Of a stretch of DNA of 64,000 nt, positions 18,371 through 27,864 are shown piece after piece (positions within the stretch are counted from its first letter, which is position 1; every line of letters starts with the position of its first letter). This DNA comes from an uncultured Sulfurimonas sp. (GTDB lineage: Bacteria; Campylobacterota; Campylobacteria; Campylobacterales; Sulfurimonadaceae), in NCBI RefSeq assembly GCF_963662755.1, contig NZ_OY759725.1:1749781-1813780 (forward strand). The letters are read 5' to 3'. The notes beneath the pieces are model-generated. The model searched no databases. It was not told the DNA's origin and saw nothing but the letters and a program-made list of their open reading frames with translations. The translations under genes were made by a program, and so were the position numbers.

Positions 18371-18928
18371 TTAAGGGTGAGGAACTTTTACTTTAGAGTT
18401 TAAGCTCCATCCTATGATTGTCATCAAAACTATTACTGCCATTGCAGGTATGATTTCATAAGCGTGACAAAGATAAACTAACCACAATAAAATAGCACCA
18501 AGGGGAGTTGGAACACCTGTGAAAAACTTATCTACTTCTCCTGCATCTGTGTTTAGATTAAAGTGTATAAGTCTTCTTAAACCTGAGATAACATAATAGA
18601 TGCTTACTACAGATGCAATCAAGATTGAGATGCCAGAGAGTGAAGTGGCATAAACTGCTTGAAATATTAAAAACACAGGCACAAGAACGAAGCTTAAAAA
18701 ATCTGCAAAGCTATCTAGTTGAACACCAAATTCATTTGAAAGTTTATATTTTCTAGCAATCTTTCCATCAAAAATATCAAATGCACCGCCAATCCATGCA
18801 AGGATAATAGCTAAAACAAAGTTGTTTTGAGTGATAAAATAAGTAGCAAGAAGACCTGCTGTGATATTTACAAATGTAAATAGATTTGCTAAATTAAAAT
18901 GTGATGATGCTTGGTATAAAAATTTCAT
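18371..18928 (-). CDS. pssA: CDP-alcohol phosphatidyltransferase, probable phosphatidylserine synthase
   Basis: This enzyme transfers a phosphatidyl group from CDP-diacylglycerol, most likely to serine, for phosphatidylethanolamine synthesis. The catalytic pattern D-x2-D-G-x2-A-R-x8-G-x3-D-x3-D is complete (FDIFDGKIARKY followed by FGVQLDSFAD, about residues 45-72). The 185-residue length gives about six membrane helices, shorter than many PssA proteins. Assignment to serine rather than another alcohol rests on size and the N-terminal LANLFTFVNITAGL segment, so it is somewhat uncertain. An AAGG-containing ribosome site precedes the ATG. Divergent from the Fur-box promoter region. Confidence 0.82.
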   Translation of the reverse strand: MKFLYQASSHFNLANLFTFVNITAGLLATYFITQNNFVLAIILAWIGGAFDIFDGKIARKYKLSNEFGVQLDSFADFLSFVLVPVFLIFQAVYATSLSGISILIASVVSIYYVISGLRRLIHFNLNTDAGEVDKFFTGVPTPLGAILLWLVYLCHAYEIIPAMAVIVLMTIIGWSLNSKVKVPHP

Positions 18929-19000
18929 AAATAACCTTGAGTAATTTTTTGTGTAATTATATCTCTTATCATATCAATAATCAAATATTTATTTTTGCAT

Positions 19001-19025
19001 AATAATGATAACTTTTATCATTATT
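19001..19025. promoter_or_regulatory. Fur-box-like operator
   Basis: AATAATGATAA is separated by three bases from its exact reverse complement TTATCATTATT. It matches 15 of 19 positions of the classical Fur box. It lies about 35 bases upstream of a TATAAT element for the porin-like gene, where a repressor or activator would act. Confidence 0.75.
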
Positions 19026-19059
19026 AAGATGATTTTAAGAGGATATCTACTAGCATCTG

Positions 19060-19065
19060 TATAAT
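19060..19065 (+). promoter_or_regulatory. -10 element of the porin-like gene
   Basis: TATAAT on the plus strand predicts a start near 19072 and a leader of about 14 bases containing GGA before the ATG at 19086. No good -35 is seen, which is usual in Campylobacterota. Confidence 0.5.
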
Positions 19066-19085
19066 ATTTAAAAAACGGATTGAAA

Positions 19086-20426
19086 ATGATAGATGCAATT
19101 TATTTAGCACAAGTTAATGATACTACAAATGTAAAAGCTCCAATTGTAATGGAAAAAAAAGTAACTGAGATAGAACAAAGTGGTATTATCCACTCAAAAG
19201 TAGCAGGAAGATTTGATGCTGTAAAAGAACTTCCAAAAGAAGCAAATAGTTTTAACGAAATGTTTGATTATGCAGATGCTTTTGGTAAGTTTAGACTCTC
19301 TTATATAGATAGTGCACATAAAATTAGCGCACTGCCAAGTAAAACTCAAAAACATGCCACAGCTTTTGGTGGTGAGTTTGGTTTTGATACAGCTGAACTT
19401 AATGGTTTTAAAGCTCATTTTGTAGCTTATGTATCACAAAGTGTAGATTTTGTTAATCCAGATAAAGAGGACTTAAACGAAGATTTTTTTGCTAAAGATT
19501 TAAACTCATTTGCATATATTGCAGAAGCTAGTATTGACTATAATAGTGATTTATTTCAAACTAAAATAGGGCGGATTAAAGCTGAAACGCCTTTTGCAAA
19601 TAGTGATGATATAAGAATGGCTGCAAACACATTTGAGGGAGCATGGGCAAATATAGACTATACAAAAAGCTTAAAAACTCAACTCTTTTATTTTAATAGA
19701 TGGGCTGGTTATGACTCTCAAGATGAAGGTGCAAAAACGTATCAAAATGAGTTTAAAGACTTAGTATCTTCGGAGAGTTTTGGTATGGCTGGAGCATCTT
19801 TGACTTACGAGTATGCAAAAAATAGTGAGGCAACTTTTTGGTATAACCATATAGACAAACAAGCCTCAATAGCTTATGGCGAAATTATAGGTATATATTT
19901 TATCGATGGAGAGGATGTTCACTTGGACTACGGTTTTCAAGCTACAAATATACAAGAATTAGATAACTCTAATATAGCAGGAAATGTTTTTGGTGCTATG
20001 TCTATTTTTCATTATAATGGAGTATTTTTGGGTGGAGCGTACAATATAGCTCTTAGTGATAAAGATGAGTTTATTACTAATGGTTTTGGTGGTGGACCTT
20101 ACTACACTTCACTTGATGAAGCTACTATTTCGGCTATATCAGAATCAGCTGCTACTTCAGGATTGCAAACAAAAGATAATAATAACGAAGCATTTAGAAT
20201 TGGAGTAGGTTATGAGTTTCAAAACCAACTCTTAGATGGTTTAGTTTTTGAGCTTGTTTATGGCGAGCTATATAATGGACTAGGTAGAATTACAGAAAGA
20301 AATGCGATAGTAACTTACGATATTACAGATAGATGGTATTTAGAAGCTATATATACTGATTATAAATCTTCTTGTAATAATAATACATTTGATAGATCCT
20401 TGGCAAGATTAGAATATAAGTTTTAA
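19086..20426 (+). CDS. Porin-like outer-membrane protein without visible signal peptide
   Basis: The 446-residue product looks like a beta-barrel: alternating polar and aromatic strands, many Tyr/Phe/Gly residues, SSFGMAG-like loops and a terminal strand ending in LARLEYKF. It resembles OprD/Opr-type porins of Campylobacterota. It starts MIDAIYLAQVND and has no hydrophobic signal peptide; the upstream frame is closed by a stop at 19062 and the TATAAT element leaves no room for one. It may be 5' truncated, or be exported in another way. The Fur-like operator upstream and feoAB downstream suggest an iron-regulated protein. I choose ATG 19086 over TTG 19080 because GGA is spaced for the ATG. Confidence 0.7.
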   Translation: MIDAIYLAQVNDTTNVKAPIVMEKKVTEIEQSGIIHSKVAGRFDAVKELPKEANSFNEMFDYADAFGKFRLSYIDSAHKISALPSKTQKHATAFGGEFGFDTAELNGFKAHFVAYVSQSVDFVNPDKEDLNEDFFAKDLNSFAYIAEASIDYNSDLFQTKIGRIKAETPFANSDDIRMAANTFEGAWANIDYTKSLKTQLFYFNRWAGYDSQDEGAKTYQNEFKDLVSSESFGMAGASLTYEYAKNSEATFWYNHIDKQASIAYGEIIGIYFIDGEDVHLDYGFQATNIQELDNSNIAGNVFGAMSIFHYNGVFLGGAYNIALSDKDEFITNGFGGGPYYTSLDEATISAISESAATSGLQTKDNNNEAFRIGVGYEFQNQLLDGLVFELVYGELYNGLGRITERNAIVTYDITDRWYLEAIYTDYKSSCNNNTFDRSLARLEYKF

Positions 20427-20440
20427 TCAATAATTAACGT

Positions 20441-20459
20441 GATATTTATTATCATTATA
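20441..20459. promoter_or_regulatory. Second Fur-box-like operator, upstream of feoA
   Basis: Read on the minus strand this 19-base site matches 16 of 19 positions of the GATAATGATAATCATTATC consensus. It begins 15 bases after the porin stop and ends 20 bases before feoA, so feoAB probably has its own iron-controlled promoter. Confidence 0.7.
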
Positions 20460-20478
20460 AAAAATAATAAGATAAGAT

Positions 20479-20706
20479 ATGAAAACATTAAAAGATTGTA
20501 AAAAAGCTTGTAGAGTAAAAGTTATAAAGCTTCATGCTCAAACAGATTTAAAACAGAGACTTATCTCTTTTGGTATTATGAAAGAAGCAGTTATTGAAGT
20601 ACTAGAACATGCTCCTGCAAAAAGTACTATAGAGATAAAAGTAGGTAAGATGCGAATAGCACTCAGAGCAGAAGAAGCTCAGCTTGTAGAGGTACAAAAG
20701 ATATGA
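20479..20706 (+). CDS. feoA: FeoA-domain protein, ferrous iron transport
   Basis: FeoA is a small SH3-like cytoplasmic partner of the FeoB iron transporter. The 75-residue protein has the family pattern of a short beta-barrel: KVIKLHAQTDLKQRLISFG (the conserved L-x-x-x-G turn), GIMKEAVIEVLEHAP and IEIKVGKMRIALRAEEAQ. It overlaps feoB by four bases (ATGA), so the two are translationally coupled. The ribosome site is weak. A Fur-like box immediately upstream supports induction under iron limitation. Confidence 0.93.
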   Translation: MKTLKDCKKACRVKVIKLHAQTDLKQRLISFGIMKEAVIEVLEHAPAKSTIEIKVGKMRIALRAEEAQLVEVQKI

Positions 20707-22844
20707 ATCAGATGCAAGATAAAACTTGTCCAATAATAGCTAACCATATAAAAATAGCTCTTGTTGGACAACCAAATGTTGGTAAGAGTATGCTTATTAA
20801 CTCCGTATCAAATGCGCATCTTCATGTTGGAAATTTTTCTGGTGTTACAGTTGATAAAACAGAGGTCTTGTTTGATTATAAGGATTATCATTTTACAGTT
20901 GTAGATTTACCTGGAACTTACGCTTTTACAGACTATACTATAGAAGAAAGAGTTACTCATGATTATCTTTGTGCTGAGAGTTATGACCTTATAATAAACG
21001 TAGTTGATTCTACAAACTTGGAGAAAAATCTTCAACTTACTTCTGAGTTGATGAGTATGAGCAAAAGTATCGTTATAGCTTTAAATATGAGTGATGAGGC
21101 TCAAAAAGAGGGTATGAATATAGATGCTTCTTATATGTCAGAACTTCTTGGCATCCCTTGTGTAAAGGTTTCAGCTGTTACAAAAATGGGGATAGAAGAA
21201 CTTTTAGATGCTGTTGTATATGTAAGTTCACAAGAGACTCAAGAGTCAAAACTTATATTTAGTGAGCCTGTAGAAGAAGAGATTTCAACTATAGTTAACT
21301 ACTTAACAAAACATAAATACAATGCAGTAAATTCATACAGAAATGTAGCTATAAATCTACTAAAAAATAACAAAAAAACCTATGCAAAACTTCATGATAA
21401 TCCAATATGGACGGAGTTACAACCAATACTAATAGATGCATCTAAGCACGTAGAACTTCATCATGATAGTGATGATATAAAAGAGGCTTTTGCGGAAGAG
21501 TATGGAGCATTTAATAGAGGTATAATTGCTGAGGTTTTAACTCAAGAAGTCGTTAAAGAAAAAAAGAGTACAACTCAAAAAATAGATGATATCTTGATTC
21601 ATCCACTATTTGGTATTCCAATATTTTTATTTTTTATGTGGGGACTTTTTCAATTAACTTTTGAGATAGGCTCTATTCCTATGGACTGGATAGATGCATT
21701 TTTTGGGTGGTTTGGAGACACAGTTGGTGCTACAATAGCAAATGAGGATGTTCGCTCGCTTATAGTAGATGGAGTTATAGCAGGTGTAGGTGCAGTTGTT
21801 CTTTTTGTTCCAAATATCATTATTCTTTTTATAGGAATAGCTCTCTTGGAGAGTACTGGTTATATGTCAAGGGTTGCTTTTTTGCTTGATGGGTTTTTTC
21901 ATAAATTTGGACTTCATGGACAATCTTTCATCCCTCTAGTGACAGGTTTTGGTTGTTCTATTCCTGCTTATATGAGTGCAAGAATTCTTAAAAATGATCG
22001 TGATAGATTGTTAACACTTTTTATTATTGGTTTTATGAGTTGTGGTGCTAGGCTTCCTGTTTATGTTCTTTTTGCAGGTGCATTTTTTTCTGCTGATATG
22101 GCAGGAAATATCCTTTTTGCTATCTATATTACTGGAGCAATAATTGGACTTATCGCTGCTAAAGTTCTTAAATTAACAGCATTTAAAGGTGCAGATGAGC
22201 CATTTGTTATGGAGATGCCAAAGTATAGACTTCCATCTGCTAAACTTATATGGCATACAGTTGCAACTAAGACTATGATGTATCTTAAAAAAGCTGGTAC
22301 ATTTATAGCGGCTGCATCTATGTTAATCTGGTTTTTTAGTAACTATCCGCATAACTCAATCTTAGAAAAAGAGTATGAAACAAAAATCGAGATGGCTACA
22401 TCTCAAGAAGAAAAAATAGCTCTTTCAAATAAGTTGGCTGAGGCTCATTTACAACAGAGCTATTTAGGACAAATAGGTAAATTTTCTGAACCTATATTTG
22501 AGCCTCTAGGTTTTGACTGGAAGATGAGCGTAGCACTTCAAACAGGTCTAGCTGCTAAAGAGGTAGTTGTCTCAACTTTGGGTGTTTTATATGCTTTAGG
22601 TGATGATGTAGATGAAGAAAACAGTTCTTTAGTAGATGCAATAAGTAAAAATATATCTTTAGCATCTGCTGTGGCATTTATAGTTGTTATTATGATATAT
22701 CTTCCATGTTTAGCAGCATCTATAGTCTTTACTCGTGAAGCTGGTGGTATCAAGTACTTTTTTTATCTTTTAACATTTACTTCAGTTGTTGCGTATTCTC
22801 TAGCATTTGTAGCCTACAATGTAACTTTGATGTTAACATCATAA
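20703..22844 (+). CDS. feoB: Ferrous iron transporter FeoB
   Basis: FeoB imports Fe2+ across the inner membrane. The N-terminal G domain has GQPNVGKS (G1, residues 22-29), VVDLPGTYA (G3), LNMSDE (G4) and SAVTK (G5). The C-terminal part has two Gate regions and a nucleoside-recognition-type core; the GCSIPAYMSAR and GARLPVYVLFAG segments carry the conserved Cys residues proposed to handle iron. The 713-residue length is typical. The first in-frame ATG overlaps the feoA stop; a second ATG is three codons later. The two-component system starting 43 bases downstream may respond to iron or acid, but this is only positional. Confidence 0.97.
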   Translation: MNQMQDKTCPIIANHIKIALVGQPNVGKSMLINSVSNAHLHVGNFSGVTVDKTEVLFDYKDYHFTVVDLPGTYAFTDYTIEERVTHDYLCAESYDLIINVVDSTNLEKNLQLTSELMSMSKSIVIALNMSDEAQKEGMNIDASYMSELLGIPCVKVSAVTKMGIEELLDAVVYVSSQETQESKLIFSEPVEEEISTIVNYLTKHKYNAVNSYRNVAINLLKNNKKTYAKLHDNPIWTELQPILIDASKHVELHHDSDDIKEAFAEEYGAFNRGIIAEVLTQEVVKEKKSTTQKIDDILIHPLFGIPIFLFFMWGLFQLTFEIGSIPMDWIDAFFGWFGDTVGATIANEDVRSLIVDGVIAGVGAVVLFVPNIIILFIGIALLESTGYMSRVAFLLDGFFHKFGLHGQSFIPLVTGFGCSIPAYMSARILKNDRDRLLTLFIIGFMSCGARLPVYVLFAGAFFSADMAGNILFAIYITGAIIGLIAAKVLKLTAFKGADEPFVMEMPKYRLPSAKLIWHTVATKTMMYLKKAGTFIAAASMLIWFFSNYPHNSILEKEYETKIEMATSQEEKIALSNKLAEAHLQQSYLGQIGKFSEPIFEPLGFDWKMSVALQTGLAAKEVVVSTLGVLYALGDDVDEENSSLVDAISKNISLASAVAFIVVIMIYLPCLAASIVFTREAGGIKYFFYLLTFTSVVAYSLAFVAYNVTLMLTS

Positions 22845-22874
22845 ATGCTTAACTAGCTATTAGTTTATCTTCGT

Positions 22875-22880
22875 TAAAAT
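22875..22880 (+). promoter_or_regulatory. -10 element giving a predicted leaderless mRNA
   Basis: TAAAAT ends exactly six bases before the ATG of the response regulator at 22887. No Shine-Dalgarno is present in the 42-base gap after feoB. Confidence 0.5.
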
Positions 22881-22886
22881 TCTCAA

Positions 22887-23549
22887 ATGAAAAAAATATT
22901 GATGATTGAAGATGACTTAGAGCTAGCGGAGATATTAACAGAGTATCTTGAGCAGTTTAAGTTTGAGGTTATTACAGAAGATGACCCTTTTAAAGCGGTA
23001 AGTATATTAAAATTAGAGCCTTTTGATTTAGTAATACTAGATCTTACGCTTCCAGGAATGGATGGACTTGAAGTTTGTGAGTCTATTCGAGAGAGACAAG
23101 ATATCCCTATAATTATATCTTCGGCAAGAAGTGATGTTACAGATAAAATAAAAGCACTAGAACTTGGTGCTGATGACTATCTTCCAAAACCTTATGATCC
23201 AAGAGAACTTGAAGCTAGGATACACTCCGTTCTTAGACGTTATGCGGCAAAATCAGAAGCAAAAGAAGAGTCTAAAAGTGACTTTAAATGTGATACTTCA
23301 TCAATGATGATTACATATAAAAATAGAAATATTGACCTAACAAACGCAGAGTTTGGCATCTTGGCTTATATGATAGCAAAACAAGGACTTGTGGTTTCTC
23401 GTGAGGATTTAATTCATAACGTAAATGCTATAAATGAAGACTCATCAAACAAAAGTATAGATGTAATGGTAGGAAGAATTAGAAATAAATTAGGCGATAA
23501 AACTCTTATAGAGTCTGTTCGTGGTGTTGGATACAAACTACTCAAATAA
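22887..23549 (+). CDS. OmpR-family response regulator (ArsR/CpxR-like of Campylobacterota)
   Basis: This transcription factor is predicted to be phosphorylated by the kinase encoded next. The receiver has MIEDDLEL, phospho-Asp in LVILDLTLPGMDG (about 53), IISSARS and PKPYDPRELEAR; the effector is a winged helix (LTNAEFGILAYMI, VMVGRIRNKLGD, ESVRGVGYKLLK). The stop overlaps the kinase start by one base. The pair resembles the ArsRS acid-response type of Helicobacter, but the name is not applied because the signal is unknown. It follows feoB, though it seems to have its own leaderless promoter. Confidence 0.93.
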   Translation: MKKILMIEDDLELAEILTEYLEQFKFEVITEDDPFKAVSILKLEPFDLVILDLTLPGMDGLEVCESIRERQDIPIIISSARSDVTDKIKALELGADDYLPKPYDPRELEARIHSVLRRYAAKSEAKEESKSDFKCDTSSMMITYKNRNIDLTNAEFGILAYMIAKQGLVVSREDLIHNVNAINEDSSNKSIDVMVGRIRNKLGDKTLIESVRGVGYKLLK

Positions 23550-24823
23550 TGAAAAAACACGCCGTTCTCATAACTGTACTTTTTGCGCTTGGAGTTACGC
23601 TTATAAGTGTAAGTGCAGTTTTTTGGGAATTTTACAAATTAAATAAACATCAATATATAGAACACATTTTCTCAAAACATGAAACTATAACTCAAATATA
23701 CAGAGAGCATCTACAGAAAAAAACTTCACAAATTATGCTTGAAGCAAACTTAGCAGTATATAAATTTTTAATTGAAAAAGATGAAAAAGAGCAAGAAAAG
23801 ATTAAAAAAATTGGAAAGCTTTTAAAACAGAGTACTTTTACTAGTGTTGATGAAGCCATTATGCTTAATAATCAGGGAATTTATACTCAAAAAGTTGTTC
23901 GCGATTTAAGAATATCTATGTTTGAGTTACGCAAAACTATCTACTTTTATCTTGAGTCTCCAATAGGTTCGGTTTTGATTGAAGATGAGGAGTTAAAACC
24001 ATATACATACTATTCTATAGCCTATTCTTATATGACTATAATTCTTATTATATCCATCTCTTTTGTTTTGATTCTTCAAAGACTTAGACCTCTTATACGC
24101 CTAAGAAGAAAGATTGCTCTTTTTGGAAATGGAGATATGGGAATATCATTTAAAACTTCAGGAAGCGATGAGATAGCTTTGGTTTCAAATGAACTTGAGT
24201 CAACAAGAGAAAAAATAAACTCTCTTTTGGATTCAAGAACTCTTTTTCTAAGAAACATTATGCATGAGCTAAAGACTCCAATAGCAAAGGGAACAATAGC
24301 TACACAGATGCTACCAACTCAAAAACAAAGAGATAGGTTTTGCTCTATTTTTGGTCGTTTAGAGTCACTTGTAGAAGAGTTTGCACTTATAGAAGAGGTA
24401 ACAAGCATAAACAATAAGAGTGATTTTAAAAAATATAGACTTATAGATATAATAGATGGTGCTGTTGATATGGCAATGGTTGATAGAAGCCGTGTTAGTA
24501 TAAATGTAGATGCTAAAGTAAAATTAACAGTTAATTATAGACTCTATACTACCGCTATTAAAAATATGATTGACAATGGTATTAAGTACTCCCCAGACGC
24601 TCATGTAAAAATTTTAATTATAAATGAAGAGTTATGTTTTGAGAGTAGGGGCGATTGTATAGCGCATCCATTACAATACTATATAGAACCTTTTACAAAA
24701 GAAAATCCATCAAAAAATAGTTTTGGATTAGGTCTGTATTTAGTTGACTCTATCTTAAAAGCTCATGATCAAGTTCTAGCTCATGAGTATGATAATGGTG
24801 TAAATCGTTTTATATTTGCATAA
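23549..24823 (+). CDS. Sensor histidine kinase, ArsS-like
   Basis: Partner kinase of the preceding regulator. It has an N-terminal helix (6-26), a periplasmic loop of about 125 residues, a second helix (about 152-172), a HAMP-like region and the H-box MHELKTPIAKG (about residue 240) with the phospho-His. The ATPase part has IKNMIDNGIKYSP (N box) and NSFGLGLYLVDSIL (G2), but the G1 segment is reduced to INEELCFESRGD without the usual D-x-G-x-G, as in the short ATPase domains of ArsS-like kinases. Translationally coupled to the regulator. Signal unknown; acid, iron or copper are possibilities. Confidence 0.9.
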   Translation: MKKHAVLITVLFALGVTLISVSAVFWEFYKLNKHQYIEHIFSKHETITQIYREHLQKKTSQIMLEANLAVYKFLIEKDEKEQEKIKKIGKLLKQSTFTSVDEAIMLNNQGIYTQKVVRDLRISMFELRKTIYFYLESPIGSVLIEDEELKPYTYYSIAYSYMTIILIISISFVLILQRLRPLIRLRRKIALFGNGDMGISFKTSGSDEIALVSNELESTREKINSLLDSRTLFLRNIMHELKTPIAKGTIATQMLPTQKQRDRFCSIFGRLESLVEEFALIEEVTSINNKSDFKKYRLIDIIDGAVDMAMVDRSRVSINVDAKVKLTVNYRLYTTAIKNMIDNGIKYSPDAHVKILIINEELCFESRGDCIAHPLQYYIEPFTKENPSKNSFGLGLYLVDSILKAHDQVLAHEYDNGVNRFIFA

Positions 24824-24834
24824 GTTTTTGTCAG

Positions 24835-24840
24835 TAAACT
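24835..24840 (+). promoter_or_regulatory. -10 element giving a predicted leaderless mRNA
   Basis: TAAACT ends exactly six bases before the ATG at 24847. No ribosome-binding site is visible between the kinase stop and this start codon. Confidence 0.42.
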
Positions 24841-24846
24841 AATGCA

Positions 24847-26277
24847 ATGAATAGTTTTGATAAAAATATAAAAGTTCTGCTTGGAATTTTTTTCGCTTTT
24901 TCTTTTTTTACTTTTGGTTGGTTAAGTCATTCGGCATATAAGCCTGGGAAAAAAGTTGAAAAACCATCTGTTTTAACTGAGATAAAAAAAAGTAAAAATC
25001 TTAATGTTGTTTTATTAAACGCACCCTCTACTTACTATATTGGACCTGATGGGGCTCAGGGTTTTGAGTATGATTTACTCTATGCTTATGCACAGCATCT
25101 AGGGGTAAGTCTAAATATTACAACAGCAACTACCATTAAAGAAGCTATAGAATTTTCTAAATTACCACATATTCACATAACTTCAGCATCTTTGGCAAAA
25201 ACAAAAAAACGTGAAAAGGTTTTTAATTTTGGACCATCATATTTTGAAGTTCAAGAACAAGTTATATGTAATCGTGGGATGCTAACAAAAGGAAATTTTC
25301 CAAGAGATATAGAAGATTTGAGTGGACTTCGTATATCAGTTGGAGAGGGTACAAGTTATTGTGAAACTATCAAGTCTTTGCAAAAAGATGGTTATGATAT
25401 AAATGCTACTTTTGATTCAGAACTCTCAACCGAGGAGTTACTAGAACAAGTTGCATCTCATAAAATAGACTGTACCATTGCAGATTCAAATGTATATGCA
25501 CTAAATCAAAGATATTTTCCTCGCATTGCACTCTCTTTTGCCATTAGTGAAAGAGAGCAGTTAGCTTGGGTTTTAGCAAAAAATTCTAAAGAGTTAGAAG
25601 CCGATATGTACTCTTGGTTCAATAGTTTTAATCAAAGTGGTAAGCTTACACAATTAAAAGATCATTATTATAGTTATGTGTTTTTCTTTGATTACTACAA
25701 CAACAAGATGTTTTATAAACGAGTAAAATCAAGACTTCCAAAATATAAAAAATATTTTGAAAAATATGCAAAAATTTATAACATCCCATGGACTCTTTTG
25801 GCAGCACAATCTTATCAAGAATCACACTGGAATCCAAAGGCAAAAAGCTTTACAGGAGTTAGGGGACTTATGATGTTAACTCTTCGTACAGCAAAAATTT
25901 TAGGTGTAAAAAATCGTTTAAATCCTGAACAAAGCATAAAAGGTGGAACGAGGCATTTAAATCAGATGCTTAAAAATGTACCTAAAGAAGTTGAGGGAGA
26001 AGATCGTTTAAAGTTCGCTCTTGCAGCATACAATATTGGTATGGGTCATATAAAAGATGCACAAACTTTGGCTAAAAAAATGGGCTTAAATCAAAATATT
26101 TGGAGTGATTTAAAAATAGTTCTGCCACTCCTTTCACAAAAAAGATATTATCAAACACTAAAACATGGTTATGCAAGAGGAAGTGAGCCTGTTAGATATG
26201 TTGATTCTATATATGATTACAGAGATATTTTACAAAATATTAGTGAAGAAAGTAAACAAGAAACAGCAAATAAGTAA
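24847..26277 (+). CDS. mltF: Membrane-bound lytic murein transglycosylase F-like
   Basis: MltF cleaves peptidoglycan glycan strands with 1,6-anhydro product formation and is controlled by a solute-binding-like domain. After an N-terminal signal anchor ([17 protein letters not shown]) come an SBP_bac_3-like domain (about 45-270; [26 protein letters not shown]) and an SLT domain (about 300-450) with the catalytic Glu in [12 protein letters not shown], then [10 protein letters not shown] and [13 protein letters not shown]. The SLT motif has RGLMML in place of the common GLMQL, with Met for Gln. 476 residues is normal. Likely expressed from its own leaderless start. Confidence 0.9.
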   Translation: MNSFDKNIKVLLGIFFAFSFFTFGWLSHSAYKPGKKVEKPSVLTEIKKSKNLNVVLLNAPSTYYIGPDGAQGFEYDLLYAYAQHLGVSLNITTATTIKEAIEFSKLPHIHITSASLAKTKKREKVFNFGPSYFEVQEQVICNRGMLTKGNFPRDIEDLSGLRISVGEGTSYCETIKSLQKDGYDINATFDSELSTEELLEQVASHKIDCTIADSNVYALNQRYFPRIALSFAISEREQLAWVLAKNSKELEADMYSWFNSFNQSGKLTQLKDHYYSYVFFFDYYNNKMFYKRVKSRLPKYKKYFEKYAKIYNIPWTLLAAQSYQESHWNPKAKSFTGVRGLMMLTLRTAKILGVKNRLNPEQSIKGGTRHLNQMLKNVPKEVEGEDRLKFALAAYNIGMGHIKDAQTLAKKMGLNQNIWSDLKIVLPLLSQKRYYQTLKHGYARGSEPVRYVDSIYDYRDILQNISEESKQETANK

Positions 26278-26339
26278 CTCTTCACTGCTAATTAAGACAG
26301 ATGAGAGTAAAATTTTCCAATTATATACAAAGGTTTAAT

Positions 26340-27788
26340 ATGCAAAAAACTATATCAAGTATCGCAGTAGCGACTCTGTTGCTCGCTACATCTGCAAATG
26401 CTACACTTAAAAATGATAAAGTCACTTTAAAACCAAATATGGATGTTGAGTATAACAAACTTCCATCTACTGCTTCTAATCTTGGAGAGGCTTTTAGTGA
26501 GGGTGTTTTTTATGGACGCCTTAGAATGAACACTTTTTATTGGGACTGGCAAAATGAAGATAAAAATGCTGGAGTAAAAGATAATAGAGCAATGGGTGTC
26601 GGTGGTAGTGTGGTTTATAAATCTGCTCCACTAAATGGAATTAGTGCAACTGCTGGTTTATACACTTCTCAAAATCCAGCTTTTTATCGTATGGATCCAA
26701 GTGAAGTTGGTTTGGTAAAATCAGGAAAAGATACATTTAGTCGTTACGATACAGATAAAACAAGAAACTTTGGAATGACAGTTCTTGCTCAAGCTTATCT
26801 TCAATATGATGTAGCTAAAACATCTTTTTATGGTGGTCGTCAATTGTTTGAGTCTGTTTTTACAAAATCTAACGATACTAAAATGATTCCAAATACATTT
26901 GATGGTGTAACTACTACTATAAAAGATTTACCAAATACAACTATAAAATTGGCATATCTTGCAAAACAAAAACTTCGTGATCATACAGACTCTCATGATG
27001 TTATCGCCGTTAATGGTTGGCAAGAAAATGATGACTCTGCTGTAAATAAAAACTTAACAGTAGCTAGAATAGGAAATGATAATGCTTTATATATAGCATC
27101 TATTGCAAATAACTCTATAAAAAATTTAAAAACAGAGATTAGTTATGCAATGGTTCCTGATGTAGTTAGTAACTTAGCTTTAGAAGCTCACTATAGTATT
27201 CCTCTAACAAAAGAGTGGAGTTTAGTGCCTGGTGCTAGATATATGCAGCAGTTTGACAATCTTAATGCTTCTTATGATGTAGCTAATTTAGCGGCTAATC
27301 ATGTTGGATATGATAATGCTAAAAGTTTGGATTCTAATCTTTTAGCATTGAGAGTAGATGTGAAAAACGACGCTTTTTTAGCTCGCTTTGGTTATTCTCA
27401 AATTGCGGATGAAGCAGATATTATAGCTCCATGGAGAGGTTTTCCAACAGGTGGATTTACTCGTGCTTTGGCTCAATATAACTGGTATGCAAATACAAAA
27501 ACATATATGGCAAGATTTGATTATGATTTTGGTAAAGCTAAAATAATTCCAGGTTTTAGTATTATGGCGCGTTATGCTATACAAGATTTTGATAATAAAA
27601 AAGACGGAGTTCAAGCAGATAGTAATATCTTACATATAGATGCTCGTCAAAACTTAGGTAAAAATTTAGAAGCAAAAGTAAGACTTGGTTTTGTAAGTGC
27701 GGATGATGGTATAAAAAAATCAGATGGAACTTATAAAAAAGATGTCTCATACAATGAGTATCGTTTTGAATTAAACTACTTTTTTTAG
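26340..27788 (+). CDS. OprD-type outer-membrane porin
   Basis: The 482-residue protein has a clear signal peptide (KTISSIAVATLLLATSANA), then a beta-barrel with OprD-like features of Campylobacterota porins: FYGRLRMNTFYWDW at the first strands, GGSVVYKSAPLNGIS, YGGRQLFES and a final strand ending in RFELNYFF. Substrate cannot be read from sequence. I choose ATG 26340, since AAAGG stands six bases upstream and the signal peptide starts there; a start at 26301 would add 13 charged residues. It follows mltF by 62 bases, and a structured element lies between it and the convergent rsfS. Confidence 0.87.
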   Translation: MQKTISSIAVATLLLATSANATLKNDKVTLKPNMDVEYNKLPSTASNLGEAFSEGVFYGRLRMNTFYWDWQNEDKNAGVKDNRAMGVGGSVVYKSAPLNGISATAGLYTSQNPAFYRMDPSEVGLVKSGKDTFSRYDTDKTRNFGMTVLAQAYLQYDVAKTSFYGGRQLFESVFTKSNDTKMIPNTFDGVTTTIKDLPNTTIKLAYLAKQKLRDHTDSHDVIAVNGWQENDDSAVNKNLTVARIGNDNALYIASIANNSIKNLKTEISYAMVPDVVSNLALEAHYSIPLTKEWSLVPGARYMQQFDNLNASYDVANLAANHVGYDNAKSLDSNLLALRVDVKNDAFLARFGYSQIADEADIIAPWRGFPTGGFTRALAQYNWYANTKTYMARFDYDFGKAKIIPGFSIMARYAIQDFDNKKDGVQADSNILHIDARQNLGKNLEAKVRLGFVSADDGIKKSDGTYKKDVSYNEYRFELNYFF

Positions 27789-27809
27789 TAGCGAAGTAAA
27801 AGGAACTCA

Positions 27810-27852
27810 AGGAACATCGGCTAAAGCCGAACGTGTAACTTGTTTTGTTCCT
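27810..27852. terminator. Candidate bidirectional terminator or structured 3' end
   Basis: The outer arms AGGAAC (27810) and GTTCCT (27847-27852) enclose an inner hairpin TCGGC-TAAA-GCCGA (27817-27830). It lies between the convergent porin and rsfS genes. The T-tract is weak on both strands. Confidence 0.45.
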
Positions 27853-27864
27853 ATTACGGACTAA

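Noticed and set aside
23549..24823. Frameshift in the ATPase domain of the ArsS-like kinase because the G1 box is missing
   Set aside because: The frame is continuous to a normal G2 box and end, and related short ATPase domains also lack a clear G1 box.
26301..26339. Earlier start of the OprD-type porin at 26301
   Set aside because: It adds 13 residues before an otherwise normal signal peptide, and AAAGG is spaced for the ATG at 26340.
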